Of a DNA stretch of 64,000 nucleotides, positions 63,403 to 64,000 are shown piece after piece. Position 1 is the stretch's first letter; each line of letters opens with the position of its first letter. The notes under the pieces are model-generated. The model was not told where the DNA came from. It did no database searches and was given only the letters and a program-made list of their open reading frames with translations. Source of the stretch: Phycisphaeraceae bacterium (GTDB lineage Bacteria; Planctomycetota; Phycisphaerae; Phycisphaerales; Phycisphaeraceae); contig JADZCD010000062.1 of NCBI GenBank assembly GCA_020851735.1, positions 124,001 through 188,000 on the forward strand, read 5' to 3'. Position numbers and translations under genes: made by a program.

Positions 63403-64000
63403 ATGACCACTCGCCACACCGTCCGCATCGGGCTGATCCAGCACGCCTGCGGATCGGACCAGGAAAAGAACCTCGCCAAAGCGACAAGCCTGATCCGCCA
63501 CGCCGCGGCCGGCGGCGCGCAAATCGCCGTCACGCAGGAACTCTTTGCCAGCCTCTACTTCCCGCAAACCGAAGACCACGCCCACTTCGCCTTAGCTGAA
63601 ACCATCCCCGGCCCGACCACCCAGCGCCTTAGCGACCTCGCCCGCGAACTGGGCATCTGCATCTCCGCCTCGCTCTTTGAAAAACGCACGCCCGGCATCT
63701 ATCACAACACCTCCGTCATGCTCAGCCCCCAGGGCCAGATCATCGGGCTGTATCGCAAAATGCACATCCCCGACGACCCGGGTTTTTTCGAAAAATTCTT
63801 CTTCACCCCCGGAAGCCCCCCCGGAAGTAACCCCGCCCCTGGAAGAAACTCTTCGTCATGCAATCCTCAATCCCTAACTCCTAATTCCCAACTCCTAACT
63901 CCTGACTTTACCGGCTGGCAAGTGCAAACCACGCCTTGGTGCAAGACGGGCATGCTCATCTGCTGGGACCAGTGGTTCCCCGAAGCCGCCCGCCTCACCG
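63403..64000 (+). CDS. aguB: N-carbamoylputrescine amidase-like carbon-nitrogen hydrolase (partial, repeat insertion)
   Basis: The gene is cut by the window end; 199 codons are visible. It is a nitrilase-superfamily enzyme of polyamine synthesis. The catalytic triad is complete: Glu46 (TQELF), Lys119 (YRKMHIPDDPG) and Cys187 (LICWDQWFPEAARL). Normal homologues run directly from KFFFTPG to a short strand and the Cys. Here residues about 138-168 are an insert coded by family A (63808-63845) and family D (63857-63904) repeats, reading GSPPGSNPAPGRN and PQSLTPNSQLLTPD. The frame is kept across the insert. GGAGAA lies 6 bases before the ATG. Confidence 0.9.
   Translation, partial: MTTRHTVRIGLIQHACGSDQEKNLAKATSLIRHAAAGGAQIAVTQELFASLYFPQTEDHAHFALAETIPGPTTQRLSDLARELGICISASLFEKRTPGIYHNTSVMLSPQGQIIGLYRKMHIPDDPGFFEKFFFTPGSPPGSNPAPGRNSSSCNPQSLTPNSQLLTPDFTGWQVQTTPWCKTGMLICWDQWFPEAARLT
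63808..63904. repeat. Tandem family A and family D insertion in the amidase gene
   Basis: CCCCCGGAAG units followed by CTAACTCC, TAATTCCC and AACTCCTAACTCC units; in frame with the gene and absent from the family. Confidence 0.85.

Overview
The window is about 64 kb of GC-rich bacterial chromosome (incomplete at its right end) from a Gram-negative organism that most resembles Planctomycetota, probably class Phycisphaerae. The reasons are: a single gene fusing LpxC to FabZ; PEP-CTERM proteins with dockerin-like Ca2+ repeats sharing the motif LSDINPFKLALTD; a prepilin-like protein with an FLDGHVK motif; a DUF1570 protein; a sulfatase; and a 'TTYGAWLPGD' type RAYT transposase. The taxon is inferred from family content, not from a marker gene. 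No rRNA or tRNA gene was recognised.

Layout. 0.2-6.2 kb: pyruvate:ferredoxin oxidoreductase, a dihydroorotate-dehydrogenase-like flavoprotein and a Gfo/Idh/MocA oxidoreductase. 6.4-10.5 kb (minus): sulfatase and the two pyruvate dehydrogenase E1 subunits, split apart by a small four-helix-bundle (S23 family) gene. 11-17.8 kb (plus): outer-membrane biogenesis block bamA, skp-like, lpxD, lpxC-fabZ, lpxA. 18-31 kb: sugar epimerase, a PEP-CTERM protein, cysteine synthase, thiol peroxidase, alkaline phosphatase, NagA-like deacetylase, FolC, an acetate-type symporter with its DUF485 partner, and a Dus enzyme. 31-38 kb: glycosyltransferase operon, SGNH hydrolase, a double PEP-CTERM protein and a pepsin-like PEP-CTERM protein. 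38-42 kb: two tandem GH5-like glycosidases and a GH130 phosphorylase, which look like a mannan-oligosaccharide set. 42-52 kb: prepilin-like protein, MGMT, accD with a DUF1570 protein, FAH hydrolase, LDH/MDH-like enzyme, RAYT transposase, groES-groEL and a receiver-like protein. 52-64 kb: bioA, a polytopic membrane protein, an EF-G-like factor, ArfB, an FG-GAP-like protein, an MttB-family protein, a MATE transporter and the start of an N-carbamoylputrescine amidase-like gene.

The most unusual property is the load of short dispersed repeats. At least five families recur: (A) TTCCGGGGG units; (B) a bulged hairpin with arms CACACAGCA/TGCTGTGTG whose copies covary; (C) REP-like palindromes CCCAGGCAT/ATGCCTGGG around and inside the RAYT gene; (D) CTAACTCCTAATTCC-type runs, with a related CATTCGACATTC type; (E) inverted GTACGGGGTAC arrays that bracket the S23 gene. 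Several copies lie in frame inside conserved enzymes (bioA twice, the amidase at the right end, alkaline phosphatase, the RAYT itself), leaving the reading frame open and adding low-complexity peptides. This resembles the Rickettsia palindromic elements in behaviour, but with unrelated sequences.
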